A stretch of DNA of 64,000 nucleotides from Campanula takesimana. Lineage: Eukaryota; Streptophyta; Magnoliopsida; Asterales; Campanulaceae. The position numbers and the translations under genes were made by a program. This document shows, piece by piece, positions 34,092 through 45,866 of this stretch. The stretch spans positions 62,001-126,000 of the forward strand of contig JAOWBW010002502.1 in assembly GCA_026119855.1 (NCBI GenBank), in the 5' to 3' direction. The notes under the pieces are model-generated. The model was not told the DNA's origin and did not search any database. It saw nothing but the letters and a program-made list of their open reading frames with translations. Every line of letters starts with the position of its first letter. Position 1 is the first letter of the stretch.

Positions 34092-35638
34092 TGTTGGGTA
34101 TGCTTATTATAAACCACTCCTATTACCTTAATTTGATTGATCCCATAACCTTATTTTACTCTTTGTGGACTTTAGGATATATTGTAAGAAGTACTTGTAC
34201 TTCATTTAGAATAAGTCCACTTTATAGTTGAATAGGCTTAGCAGATTAGGACTCAATTTTTTTCTAAGTCTGGAAAAATGAGGTAGGTCCATTGCCTACC
34301 GCATGTAACCTACCGCATGACCAAGGTGCCGCATTCTCTATGCTTGCCGCAGATAACCTTGCCGCATGGTTTCATTCTACCGCGTGAATCTCTACCGCAT
34401 GGAACCTTGGTTGAAGAAACTCAAGTTTGTTCAAACTTAACCATGGTCACATTTATGTCTTTACCTTGGTTAGTTTTGAACGTTGCAAATTCAAATTTCA
34501 AATTTGAATACAACTGTCATCATAGTACAGTTGGACCACCATGACTCTGCAACAAAAGGACAACTCAGACTGAGCTCCAATTAGACTTCAACAGCTCATT
34601 GTCCTTCAACTTGGACCCCAAGTATTTCTAACGGCTAGTTTCTCCATCAAGGCTATAAATAGACCTTGAATTCTTCATTGAAAGATACGCTGAGATTCTA
34701 AGAGAGAAATTGCTGTTGAAATTCTTGGTGATTGAAGATCATACTCAAGATTTCCAGAATCCCTTGAATCTTCAAGCACTCAACCTTCAAGTCTTCAACA
34801 AATCTCCAGCAACCTTCAAGATCAAATCTCAAGCCTCTCAACACAAGATTCATTAGGCTCTAAAATCATATAGATTTCAAAGAGTTCTTGATTCTTACAC
34901 ACACACTCACCCCGATTGATCAATCACATAGATTGAATCATTAGGGATACACTGGTCTAAGTCTAGGATTGTTCTTCATAGAAAATAGGAGTTAATTCAG
35001 TTCTTCATCTTTGTAATCTGTACTCAAGAGAATTAATACATCCTCCATTCAAAATCCAAGACTGACCATCTTGGTAAAGGACGTAGATCTTTTAACAGAT
35101 CGAACCTTTCCAAATCATTGTGTCATTTACTTACTGCACTTTACCTTTCTGCAAATTTACTTATTGTTCATCTTGTTCATATTGCTCTTCACTTGTTCAT
35201 ATTAATTTTGTTTGTCTTTTAGTGTTTGATCTTTCAGATTTAAGAACAAGTGTGAATTGTGTTTGTTTGTCTACCTCATTGCCTAAGTTAAAATCTGACT
35301 AACTTATCATTTGCCAAAAATCTCCAAGACACAAATTTTCAATCTTTCAACCTACCTCACCTTAACCTACCGCACTACTACCTACCGCATATACATCTAC
35401 CGCACTACCTACCGCAAAAACTAACCTACCGCATTGAACTTATCAAAACCAACTCTTAACTTGTTTCAACGAAAACTTCCGCTGTGCATTTTATACTTGA
35501 CCGTGTGGTTTTTATCTACCGCAAAACTCAAGTGTAAGCATAAAGGTTGAATTTTGAAAAAGGGTTGAAATTTTAAATAGGCTATTCACCCCCCCTCTAG
35601 CCTCTTTTCATACCCTTGTTGTGTCTCTGGGACCAACA
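34092..35638 (+). repeat. SIRE 5' LTR
   Basis: TGTTGGGTAT...GGGACCAACA. A TATA box (CTATAAATAG) lies at about 34653-34662. Two clusters of (T/G)ACCGCA-like words occupy about 34290-34405 and 35350-35530. Confidence 0.95.
34653..34662 (+). promoter_or_regulatory. TATA box of the SIRE 5' LTR
   Basis: CTATAAATAG, a strong plant TATA match about 560 bp into the LTR. The copy in the 3' LTR is at 46427-46436. Confidence 0.75.
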
Positions 35639-35640
35639 AG

Positions 35641-35652
35641 TGGTATCAGAGC
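35641..35652 (+). other. Primer binding site (initiator Met tRNA)
   Basis: TGGTATCAGAGC, two bases after the LTR end. It is complementary to the 3' end of plant initiator tRNA-Met, standard for Ty1/copia. Confidence 0.9.
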
Positions 35653-35709
35653 AAACACCTTTATAAAACTTCTGTTTTTCAAGCTTAACAGCTTGGGTGC
35701 CGATTCAAA

Positions 35710-37994
35710 ATGGCAAGTCAGAAAACTATGGCAACGGTTAACTTCACTCACGTTCCAGCGTTCGACGAAGATAATTTTGACGTATGGAAGCACAGCATTC
35801 TAACTCAGTTCTACTCCATGGACGAGCAACTTGGTGATTGTCTAACCATTGGACCATACTTCCAATGAAAGCTAATCCGGATCCAGAAACCAATGGTGCA
35901 AATCCGACTATCAAGAAACCAAAAGCTGAATGGACCGATGAAGAGAAAAGACTGGTTGGAATGGATGTGAAAGCAAAAAGTATACTTCTAAGTACCTTGA
36001 GTACGTCACAGCGTCGACAGATCATGGAATGTTCTACTGCAAAAGAACTTTGGGATGCAATTGAAGATTACATCGAAGGAGATCAAGCTTGCAAGGAAAG
36101 CAAAAAGTTTGCAATTCAAAGAAGATTCAACAACTTTGCTAAGATCCCCGGTGAATCTCTAAGAGCCACTTATGATCGTTATTGTGAGATCGTAAGTACT
36201 TATACAGCACTCGGAAAGAAGCTTACCAAGAAAGAAATTAATGTTAATTTTCTTGCCGCTCTTGGTTCGCAATATCTACACAAAGGAAACACTCTTGAAG
36301 ATACCAAGTTACTAGATGACATGTCTCTTAGAAGCCTCTATGCCAACCTCAAGGTCTTTGATATCAAGCTTAACAACATTGCTGAAATGGAAGGAAAAAC
36401 AAAGAGCTTATCGTTGGTTGCTCAAAAGGAAGAAGTTATCGAGGAAGAAGATCCAAAAATCTCCACATCAGATTTACTTGATATGGATGATGATGATTTT
36501 GCTATGTTCGTGAAAAGATTCCAAAAGTTCAGAAAGACAGCAAGACCCGGATCAACAAGCAAAGCTCCAACAAGGTTTTCAAGGAGCAGCCCTTCAAAGA
36601 AGAAAGAGAACTTCAACTTCTCCAAGAAGAAAGAAGATCTTGTTTGTTTTAATTGCAGGAAACCAGGTCACTTCGCATCAGAATGTCCAATTCCCAAATA
36701 TGAGTATATGAAGAAGAAAAGTAACTTTACTCCAAGGTATTCAAAGCAAAAGGGAATGATGGCTGAAGAAGACTCTACCTCAAAAGAGTTGGCTACTTGG
36801 ATAGAGTCAGACTCTGATGAAAGCGATGAGGATTCTGAAGAAGGTCACATTTGTTTGGTCGTCCAGTCCGATGATGAGGATGATAATAAAAGTCGTCGCT
36901 CACCAAATGCAAAACCTAAACGGATAAGTTATACGGCCGATGAACTTGCTGAAAAAGGATTCCTAACTCCGGTTCAAAAAAATGGTGATCTTCTATTTTC
37001 AAGATGTGATGTTAGTGCAGCAAAGAAGGCTCTACTAAACCCCAAAGTGAAGGAAGTTCTGTCTACCACACCTCAAGTCAAGTTTGACATTTCTCCCGAT
37101 GAACAAGAAAAGATGTTTGCAAAAGCTGAACAGGTAATTAGTAAGTTTTCTGGCATGAAGGAAGCTTTAGCACTTTCAACTGAAGAAATTTCCCAGCTCA
37201 AGACGGAGAAATCTCTACTAAGATCTGAACTCACCCTCCTTAAGGAGCAGATCAAGAGCATGACTCCTCTTACTGATCGAAACCGTTTCTTAGAAGAACA
37301 AAATGCTATATTTAAAGTTAAAAACGATGAATTGGTTGCTGAGATAAATGACTTGAAAAAGATCACTAATGAGTGGACCAATTCTCGTGTCACTATGGAA
37401 CAAATCTTAGAATCCCAAAAGCCTAGCGGTGATAAGGAAGGCTTAGGATTTCAAACTAATGACAACTTCAAATGTGCATCTTGTTGTGAAAGAGATGAGA
37501 AATTTACCTCGCAAACTTTGGAAGGGTCGAAGGCTAAACATCATGTTTCAAAGGGTGTAGGACAAGAACCAAAGAAGAAACTAGAGTTCAACTATGTCTA
37601 CCCTAAGAAACAAACTGGCAAGGCAAAGATGAAAGGTATTGCCGTGGATGAACCTACCGCAGAGTCTACCTCATGCGGCAAGGCTGAGTCTTCCTACCGC
37701 AGGATCCTACCACGGAAGACTACCTTTCATGGTAAGTCGACCGCATATGGTGGAAATGCAGCAAAGTTCAAAAGGATGAACTTTGTAAAGGAGACCGCAT
37801 CCACACCTGTAAACGATGTTGTGCTGAAGACTGTGACAAAGTTTGTTAACCCTCAGTTAAGTGGCTTCCACCATTGTTCTGTGTGTGATGGTTATGGTCA
37901 TAAGGCTGCTGAATGTCTTTTGAGATTCACACCCAATCCCAGAAAGAGTAACCCTCCTTCTGTGAGGCAGGTGTGGGTCGTCAAAAGTTGCTAA
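35710..37994 (+). CDS. gag: SIRE gag (capsid-nucleocapsid), one frame break near the N-terminus
   Basis: The likely ATG is at 35710. The first 50 or so codons (VPAFDEDNFDVWKHSILTQF) match the usual copia gag start, then hit TGA near 35866. The main frame opens at 35838 and runs to 37994, so a one-base length change around 35855-35865 splits the gene. The main frame has a UBN2-type capsid region (ELWDAIEDYIEGDQACKESK; residues about 55-175), a CX2CX4HX4C zinc knuckle near residue 270 (CFNCRKPGHFASEC), an acidic stretch, a coiled coil near 430-530, and a second knuckle near 680 (CSVCDGYGHKAAEC). Gag packages element RNA into cytoplasmic particles. Two knuckles 400 residues apart is unusual. Around 37655-37800 the coding DNA is interspersed with ACCGCA words. 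Confidence 0.85.
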
Positions 37995-38051
37995 CCCTTT
38001 GGACCCAAAAGAATAAAAAGGGGACCTTGTTCTTAAATATTTATTTCATAG

Positions 38052-41000
38052 GTTCTCTGCTTAACGGCTGGACTCTCCAAGGATAGATCAAGTTTATGGT
38101 ATCTCGATAGTGGCTGCTCAAGGCACATGACCGGAGATATCAACTTATTGGAAGATGTCCGTGAAGAAAAAGGGCCATCAGTAACCTTCGGAGATAATAA
38201 CAAAGGAAAGACTGTAGGATATGGAGTCATTCGTAAAGGAAAAATCACCATCCAAGAAGTCTCTCTAGTTATTGGACTACAACACAATCTACTCTCAATA
38301 TCTCAGTTCTGCGACAAAGGATTGCAGTGCCACTTCACTTCAAATTTATGTCTCATCAAAGATGGCATATCCGGCGTCACTTTGCTCAAAGGGATTCGTA
38401 AGAAAAATGTTTATGTTGTTGATTTTAACTCATCTTGCATTTCTTCTAATCTCTGTTTTGTAGCAAAGAATGTTAGTAAGAATAGTTGGCTGTGGCATAA
38501 AAGACTAAGTCACTTAAACTTCAAGTATCTCTCCAAGATTGGTAGAGAAAATCTAGTTCGTGGTCTACCCAAAGTAGCTGATCACCACGATGAGAAGTGC
38601 ACAGCATGTCAACTAGGCAAACAACCAAAAGCGTCTTTCTCCAGCAAGACGACACCTTCAACTTCTAGATGTTTGCAACTACTTCATATGGACCTGTTTG
38701 GACCTGTTTCTACCGCAAGTATTGGAGGAAATATATATTCCTTAGTTGTGGTAGATGATTACTCAAGATATACGTGGGTCGAGATGATGAGCTCCAAAGA
38801 TGATTGTTATGACATTTTGACCGCACTCTTTAGACAGCTCCAAACACAAAAAGAAGATGACATCGTTAGTGTTCGATCCGACAACGGTACAGAATTCAAG
38901 AACAACGGTGTTGCTCAATACTGTGATGATCATGGTATTGACCACAACTTTTCTGCTGCTGGAGTTCCACAACAAAACGGTGTTGTGGAAAGGAAGAATA
39001 GAACGTTGATAGAGGCCGGAAAGACAATGATTGCTGAAGCAAAGCTACCTCAATACTTTTGGGCTGAAGCTGTCAACACAGCATGCTTCACTCAAAATAG
39101 ATCCCTCATCAACAAGACCTACAACAAAACCCCTTATGAACTTTGGAGAGGAAGAACCCCCAACATAGCATACTTCAAGATATTTGGATGCAAATGCTTT
39201 ATACTCTACAACGGTAAAGAACATCGAGGTAAATTTGCTCCTAAGGCCGATGAAGGTATATTTATTGGGTATGCTAAACACTCAAAAGCTTTTCGTGTAT
39301 TTAATAAAACCACTCTTAAGATAGTTGAATCCGTCCATGTTTCTTTTGATGAACATTCTCTCCTTGAGCCGCATATGGCTCCAAATGTTGCTGATGATTT
39401 TGTTGAGATAAATGAGACAGGTACAACTCAACCACAAAATCAATCAACTCAAGGAAACCCATCTACCTCAACTGCACCTCCACCTACCTCATATGAAGCA
39501 CCAGAAGGTACCTCATCTGCTGCTACCTCAAATGGAGTTGAAGTTGAGACACCCATAAATGTTGAAGAACCTATCCCTCAAATTACTTATGATTGGGATG
39601 GCTCAAATGATGTACCACTTGAAGACTTACAACCACCATCAACTCAACCAGACATACCTCAAGAAGTTCGTGAGGTCAGAGATCACCCAATTCAGAATAT
39701 CATTGGTGATTTGCATTCTGGTGTAAGAACAAGAAGATCAAACTATGATGCACTTACCGCATTCATATCTCAAGTTGAACCTAAGAAAGTTGATGAAGCA
39801 CTCCAAGACTCAAGTTGGGTTGTTGCTATGCAAGAAGAGCTCAACCAATTTGAAAGATGCAAAGTTTGGACCTTAGTTCCAAGGCCACAAGATCAAGGAG
39901 TGATTGGTACAAAGTGGGTATTCCGAAACAAGATGGACGAGAATGGAAGCATCACAAGGAACAAAGCAAGGTTGGTTGCACAAGGATATAGACAAGAAGA
40001 AGGCATTGATTATGATGAAACATTTGCCCCCGTTGCAAGACTCGAAGCTATAAGGATATTCTTAGCTTATGCCTCTTACAAAAGATTCAAGCTATATCAA
40101 ATGGATGTGAAGAGTGCATTCCTCAACGGTGAACTTCAAGAAACAGTCTTTGTTGCTCAACCACCCGGATTTGAAGACCCCAAATTTCCAAATCATGTCT
40201 ACAAACTCCGTAAAGCTTTATATGGACTCAAACAAGCTCCACGAGCATGGTATGATACTCTATCTAAGTTTCTCCTTGAAAAGGGATTCAAGCGTGGTAA
40301 GATCGACACAACTTTATTCATTGCTAAATATAATGATCATACTTTACTTGTTCAAATATATGTAGATGATATTATTTTTGGTTCTACTAATGAATTGTTG
40401 TGTAAGCGTTTTGAGAAACTCATGAAAAGTAAATTTGAGATGAGCATGATGGGAGAATTAACATTCTTCCTTGGGCTACAAATCAAACAATGTGCTGAAG
40501 GCATCTTCCTCAACCAAGCAAAGTACACAAGAGATCTTATCAAGAAATTTGGACTTGAAAATGCAAAGGCATACGACACTCCTATGGCTACTGGTAACAA
40601 GCTAGATAAAGACTTGAAAGGTAAGAAGGTTGATCAAACCTTATATCGAGGTATGATTGGCTCTCTCCTATACTTAACTGCTAGTAGGCCAGATATCATG
40701 TTTAGTGTTTGCGTTTGTGCTCGTTATCAAGCTGATCCTCGAGAAGCACATCTTATTGCTGTTAAACGAATTATTCGATATCTATCTGGGACTATTAACC
40801 TTGGACTTTGGTACTCCAAAGATTCAACTTTTGATCTTATAGGTTACTCAGATGCAGATTATGCAGCATGTTCCATCGACAGGAAAAGCACGAGTGGAAC
40901 TTGTCATTTCCTTGGAAATCGGCTAGTTTCATGGGCAAGCAAGAAACAAGCCTCAGTCTCTGTATCTACCACAGAAGCTGAATATATAGCTGCTGGAAGC

Positions 41001-41300
41001 TGCTGCTGCCAAGTGCTGTGGATGAAGCAACAATTGGTTGACTATGGAATCAAAGAAGAAAATTGTCCAATCTTTTGTGACAATACATCTACCATTGCTG
41101 TCTCCAACAACCCTGTCATGCATTCCAAAACCAAACACATTGATATCAAATACCACTTTCTCAAGGATCATGTGGAAAAAGGTAATATCCATCTAGAGTA
41201 TGTGGGTACTGATGATCAAATTGCAGATATTCTCACCAAAGCTCTCGATTCCAAGAGATTTAGGTATCTAAGAGGAGAAATGGGTATGCTTGAACTCTAA
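38052..41300 (+). CDS. pol: SIRE pol: protease, integrase, reverse transcriptase, RNase H
   Basis: The frame is open from 38052, after a TAG at 38049; the first Met (38127) lies inside the protease, so translation must enter from gag by readthrough, frameshifting or processing of the 55-bp gap. Domains, counting from Met 38127: aspartic protease WYLDSGCSRHMTG just before and at the Met; pre-integrase zinc region LWHKRLSHLN (about 121) to CTACQLGKQPK; integrase triad in HMDLFGP (187), SDNGTEF (251) and VVERKNRT (287); RVT_2 reverse transcriptase KWVFRNKMDENG (596) with YVDD (745); RNase H with SDADYAAC (908) and TTEAEYIA (949). It ends LTKALDSKRFRYLRGEMGML. No stop or frameshift in over 1050 codons, and every catalytic motif I looked for is present. 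Confidence 0.95.
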   Translation, partial: VLCLTAGLSKDRSSLWYLDSGCSRHMTGDINLLEDVREEKGPSVTFGDNNKGKTVGYGVIRKGKITIQEVSLVIGLQHNLLSISQFCDKGLQCHFTSNLCLIKDGISGVTLLKGIRKKNVYVVDFNSSCISSNLCFVAKNVSKNSWLWHKRLSHLNFKYLSKIGRENLVRGLPKVADHHDEKCTACQLGKQPKASFSSKTTPSTSRCLQLLHMDLFGPVSTASIGGNIYSLVVVDDYSRYTWVEMMSSKDDCYDILTALFRQLQTQKEDDIVSVRSDNGTEFKNNGVAQYCDDHGIDHNFSAAGVPQQNGVVERKNRTLIEAGKTMIAEAKLPQYFWAEAVNTACFTQNRSLINKTYNKTPYELWRGRTPNIAYFKIFGCKCFILYNGKEHRGKFAPKADEGIFIGYAKHSKAFRVFNKTTLKIVESVHVSFDEHSLLEPHMAPNVADDFVEINETGTTQPQNQSTQGNPSTSTAPPPTSYEAPEGTSSAATSNGVEVETPINVEEPIPQITYDWDGSNDVPLEDLQPPSTQPDIPQEVREVRDHPIQNIIGDLHSGVRTRRSNYDALTAFISQVEPKKVDEALQDSSWVVAMQEELNQFERCKVWTLVPRPQDQGVIGTKWVFRNKMDENGSITRNKARLVAQGYRQEEGIDYDETFAPVARLEAIRIFLAYASYKRFKLYQMDVKSAFLNGELQETVFVAQPPGFEDPKFPNHVYKLRKALYGLKQAPRAWYDTLSKFLLEKGFKRGKIDTTLFIAKYNDHTLLVQIYVDDIIFGSTNELLCKRFEKLMKSKFEMSMMGELTFFLGLQIKQCAEGIFLNQAKYTRDLIKKFGLENAKAYDTPMATGNKLDKDLKGKKVDQTLYRGMIGSLLYLTASRPDIMFSVCVCARYQADPREAHLIAVKRIIRYLSGTINLGLWYSKDSTFDLIGYSDADYAACSIDRKSTSGTCHFLGNRLVSWASKKQASVSVSTTEAEYIAAGSCCCQVLWMKQQLVDYGIKEENCPIFCDNTSTIAVSNNPVMHSKTKHIDIKYHFLKDHVEKGNIHLEYVGTDDQIADILTKALDSKRFRYLRGEMGMLEL

Positions 41301-42012
41301 CTCAAACTTGTCCATAAGATTTCTTGTACTAATGTTTGTCAAAAGTTCAAAATCAAGATAGGTACATGGCAGACATATCACGGTCAAGCAAATATAATTG
41401 ATTTCTCAATCCCTCATTTGACCGCACCTCCAGTTTGCCGCATCATTCAAATGTTGCCGCTCACTTCACACTGCCGCATAAAGTCTTGTTACCTCATATA
41501 AAGTTAAAACATTCAAAGCAAGGTAAACACCTCACATCGACCGCACATGTCACGGTCGATATCTCAAGTTACCGCACTCAAGCCCAGGTAAGTCTTCTAA
41601 CTTAGTAATATTTTGAGATATTTTGACGATATCTACCTCAAGGGCACAAAGGTAACTTTCTATTTTCCCTCGCTTGTATTTAATTTAAATCTTTTAGGGC
41701 ATTAAATTTTTGCATTTAATTTTTATTCCTTAAACTATTTATGAGCCGTCATTGGCTATTGATTTGACACCTAGTAACCTTGCATTTAATTCGAATAGAC
41801 AACCTAGGTCACCTCAGTACCTTTTGCAGAGTTAACCCTCCATCTTCCCATCATCTGACCTCTGCAAACCACCCTCCACCTAAACCGCTCCACCTTCTTA
41901 TACTCCACCACTCTCTGCATTTTACTTTTTCAGAAAATCACCTCTCTCTAACCTCTCTCTAAAATCTCTCTAAAACCGTCATCCATCTTTCTCTCTTTGA
42001 AATTCTCTATAA
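41301..42012 (+). other. SIRE spacer between pol and the accessory gene
   Basis: No ORF. ACCGCA / GCCGCA words occur at about 41420-41590, some as near repeats ('gaccgcacctcc', 'ttgccgcatca'). The last 150 bp before the ATG at 42013 are CT-rich (CTCTCTCTAACCTCTCTCTA), as in many plant 5' UTRs, which hints at a separate or spliced message. Confidence 0.6.
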
Positions 42013-45000
42013 ATGACTTCCAAACACCAATCTAAGAAGTCTTCAAAATCGACTGAATCCAGAGACAAAATTCCTAGTTCTATTCCATCTCAACCCGCTC
42101 CTCCAGTCGTAGTTATGGTATGAACTTCTTGAATCTCGTATTTTTTTTGGCGGACATTTCCCAAAAACTTTTCACATTCTCTAAGATTCATCTCATTATT
42201 GTTACTTATATGTAGTTAAAACTTTGGGTTGATTGTTTATTCATGGTTCTAGTTACTATTTCTGTAGATTTCATAAGATTTCATCCAAGTTTGTTGAATT
42301 CGATTGAGCCAAATGGATTTTTAAATTTTCGGTATTCCAATACTTTTCCCTTTCAATTTCTGAGTATAATGTTGTTTGTTCCTTGAAATTGATATGATTT
42401 TGTGCCTTTATTTACATTTCCGATTCTATCTATGACATTTTCGTTGAGTTTCAGTCACTTTCTGGGTATCTGGGTTTAGTTCGACCTATGGTGTTCTTGG
42501 TGTTCCTCTTAAGTGTTCTTCGTGTTCTTGACGAATTAACCTTTTTTTATCCTTGTTAATTTACTTGCTTTTGATATTTGTGTTTCTGCCCTATTCACAT
42601 TTTGATCTCGTATTGGTCTAACACCTCAATGTTTGCGGTAATGTTATTATCATCTCTACCTACCGCAACCTTTTGTTACCGTGCTTCACTTGACCGCACC
42701 ATCATTGCTTCACTCTTGTCAAGTGACCGCACGACCTACCTCGTTTTCTAAACTTTAAATTTTGCTTTTGTTTCAGGACTTAAACCATTTCATTCCTGGG
42801 ATAGTCTTGGACCATGAAGATCTCAAGAAGGATGCCATTGGCCGCAATATCTTGGGTCCCATGCACAAATCTGGAATTCTCCCTCTCTTTACCTTTGCTC
42901 AAGAATTTCATCTCCCCGCTTTTGTTGACGAACTCTTCAGTTCGGCTGTTGAAATGGAAAGTCCAGAAGAGCCTGCCGCACATCCTAAATTCCTTAAAGC
43001 CACTGTTATGGGAATCCAATTGGCCTTTGATGCTAGTGACATTGCCCATGCCGTGGGAATCAAGAAAATCAAGGACTTTGATACAATTTCACGGCAGGAG
43101 ACCCTTAGTCTGGCTAAGAAACTAGCAGGCACGGCAGACATTCTCAAAATCCAGCGTAAGGACGTTGGTGAAATAATGTACCATATTGGCCATCTGGTAG
43201 ATCATGCCCTATTATGCAAGACTGGCAATCATGCCAATTTTAATCACACTCAATGGATGATCTCTGCTGCTATCTACCTTGGCAAGCGATTAGATTGGGG
43301 TCAAATCATGTATGACATCCTGCGAGCCAATATTCTCTCATATAAGGATGCGGCTGATGAAGGCGAGACCAAGTACCGCACGAACAGTAGGTTGATTTCC
43401 TACTTGATGAGTCACACAATCAGAATTAGGGAATTGTATGAGCAGAACAGGAATTATAAGGTTCCAATTCCTACCTCAAAAGACTTCTGCCGCAAATCTA
43501 TGAAGACCAATTACCGTAGTAATTTTGGAGATGAGATGTACCGCTCCTATCTTCTGAGAGATCCAATTGAAGAATACATCCCTCCCAAATACTCTAAGAG
43601 AGGTCAAGCAAATCTTGGTGATAGAATGGTTAGTGATGTGGAGGCTGCCAAATTTGAACAAGACCGCAAGAATGCTGCCGCCATGAAGGCTCGTGAAAAG
43701 GGTAAGAATGTTGAACTCCCCTCTCCTCCAACTTCTGTTAAAGGCAAAGAGAAAGTTGGGGAACCGACAAGGAAGTCAAAACCAGTTTCCCAGGGCGTCA
43801 AGATTGCACCTACCGCACCTGTTCGCCCTGCCGCGCCAAAACCTCCAAAATCTAAGGTCATTCCTACTGCACCTCCAATGTCTCCTTCCCCATCCCCTAA
43901 ACCTCAACCAAAATCCAAAGTCTCTAAATCCCTCTCTTCTAAACCTGCCGCACCAAAACAACCCTATGTTGTCCCTCAATCTACCGTGCCTTCCCTCAAA
44001 TCCAAACCTTCTATATCCCTCAAAACAGCACCAAGTAAGGGGGAGTCGTTTGACAAGAAAAGATCCCATACCCCTAGCCCTGTCAAAGTCTCCAAAAAGG
44101 CTAAGGTGGCTAAGCAACCTTCACCTGAGGTAATCTCCCCAACCCTTTCATCTGACGAAGACATAGTGGTTGCCCCTCCCAAAATTTCAAAGAATTTTGT
44201 TCTGGATGCCCAAGAGGCTGATATGGAAGAAGTTAGTGGCTCTGAGAATGAGGATGATGCTGCCTCAGAAGAGGATGAGCAGTCTGAGGATGCCACTGAC
44301 CGTGAAACAGAGGAACAGGCTGTTGAGAAGCCTATCGATAAGGGATTGGTTGATGAAAGTTCTGAGGAAGAACATGAAGATTCTGCCGCAAGTGATAAGT
44401 CTGCCGCAGAAAAGGATATGGATGTTGAGCATGTTGAAGAAGATATTGCTCCTGAGAAGATGCGTTCCTTTGTTGTTGTTGAAGATGTTGATGATGATGA
44501 GCCAATATCACCAAGGGTTACTGTCTCTGAGCAACACGTTGAAGTTCCTCCTACCGTGCCTCATGTCCCTACCGCACCAGCTCCATCGACCGCACCACCT
44601 GCTCTTGAGCCAAATCAATCTATTCCTGAACTGCTTGCCACAGTCAAGCTTCTTACTCAGATGCAGGCAGACACTCAATCTCAGGTTGAATCTTTAGTGT
44701 CTAGTATGGTGGCGCTTCGAGAGGAGGTTATTGAGCTGAAGACTGATCAAGCCGCATTGAAGCGAGATGTTGCCGCACTTCCCTCCGAGATGATTTCGAC
44801 CATTAAGGGGGAGAGTGTTGTGATAACAAAGGCTGTCAAGGACATTATGCAAGGAACAACTAGCAGCTCTACCGCACCTCCTGCCGCAATCCTGCTCTCA
44901 CTTATGCCGCACTCAGAGAGGCCCTTCATAAGCAAACTAATTACATCAGTACCAGTGTTGTCAATGGTGTTGAAGGTGCGAGCAAAGAATTGTCGAAGGC

Positions 45001-45475
45001 TATGAATTCTGATAAACTTGAAGTCAAGGATGAGCTGGGCAAGGAGCTGAAGAAGTTGAAATCTTCTCTAAAGGAGGAAATAATGGTTCAAACAAATACC
45101 GCACTTCTTACGGTTGCTGAAAAGTTTACTCCCAAGATTACCGCGATGACTGAAGCAATGAAGGTTCAAACCAACCGTATCGAGATCAACAACGTCAGAA
45201 TTGAAGGACAATCTACCAAGATTGACCTCCTATCCAACCGCATCAATACGGTAATGAACAGGCTAAATCGACAAGGCGTGATTCAAGCTGCGCAGGAAGC
45301 TTTTCAACCTCCTGAAGCAGGTCACGGCAATGTTCAAGCTCACGGTGAAGAGGAAGAAGAAGATGGAGTCGCTACTCCAGTCATGATTCCCGGATTGAAT
45401 ATCCCAGCTTACCGCTTTCCTCTTGCCGCAAAATTCATTGAAGACCTCATTGATGTTGACCGCATTTGATCTGAC
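42013..45475 (+). CDS. SIRE accessory (env-like) gene with a 659-bp intron and one frame break
   Basis: Exon 1 (42013-42117, 35 codons) starts MTSKHQSKKSSKSTESRD and ends at a GT donor. The intron 42118-42776 ends in a T-rich tract and TTTCAG. Exon 2 enters the long frame in phase at 42777 (DLNHFIPGIVLDHEDL). A globular part of about 300 residues is followed by a Pro/Lys/Ser-rich linker, a basic NLS-like segment (KKRSHTPSPVKVSKKAKV), acidic clusters (SGSENEDDAASEEDEQSED) and a C-terminal coiled coil (VALREEVIELKTDQAALKRD). The frame ends at 45005, but coiled-coil text continues in another frame to about 45469, so a length change lies near 44900-44920. This is the position of the env-like ORF of SIRE/Maximus elements, yet I see no signal peptide and no convincing membrane segment. 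Envelope function is doubtful; a nuclear or chromatin role fits better. Confidence 0.7.
42118..42776 (+). other. Predicted intron in the SIRE accessory gene
   Basis: GTATGA donor, AT-rich body and TTTTGTTTCAG acceptor. The flanking codons join in phase 0. It carries further ACCGCA words near 42635-42735. Confidence 0.65.
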
Positions 45476-45853
45476 CACATGTGGTCATTAAATTTGATGT
45501 TTAAAACAATCTTACTTTTATGTTTTATTCTCGGTTTGTAACTTAAAACTATATTTCTCTTTTGAGATCCTTATACTCCTGCTGCCTTAATGATTATCAT
45601 CTTGGAGTATGATTATTGTGTTTTTTGCATTTCTACTCTTTCTCTGATTATTTATCTTGAAATGCTTCAAATATTTCTATCTTCTAGGATTAGTAATTTG
45701 TTTTTCTTTTTAGGATGATAGAAATCTATGACATTGGCTTAGAGTGTGCATTGACTTGGGACATGATATTTAATAAAATATTTATTCTTGAAAACATGTT
45801 TTTACCAAGTACAATGAATTAGCCTTTGTTATAGTAGGTAATGGTCTCAATCA

Positions 45854-45865
45854 AATAGGGGGAGA
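45854..45865 (+). other. SIRE polypurine tract
   Basis: AATAGGGGGAGA, one base before the 3' LTR at 45867; it primes plus-strand DNA synthesis. Confidence 0.9.
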
Positions 45866-45866
45866 T

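Noticed and set aside
43693..44697. Overlapping ORFs in other frames of the accessory gene
   Set aside because: Shadows of the Pro/Lys/acidic-rich main frame.
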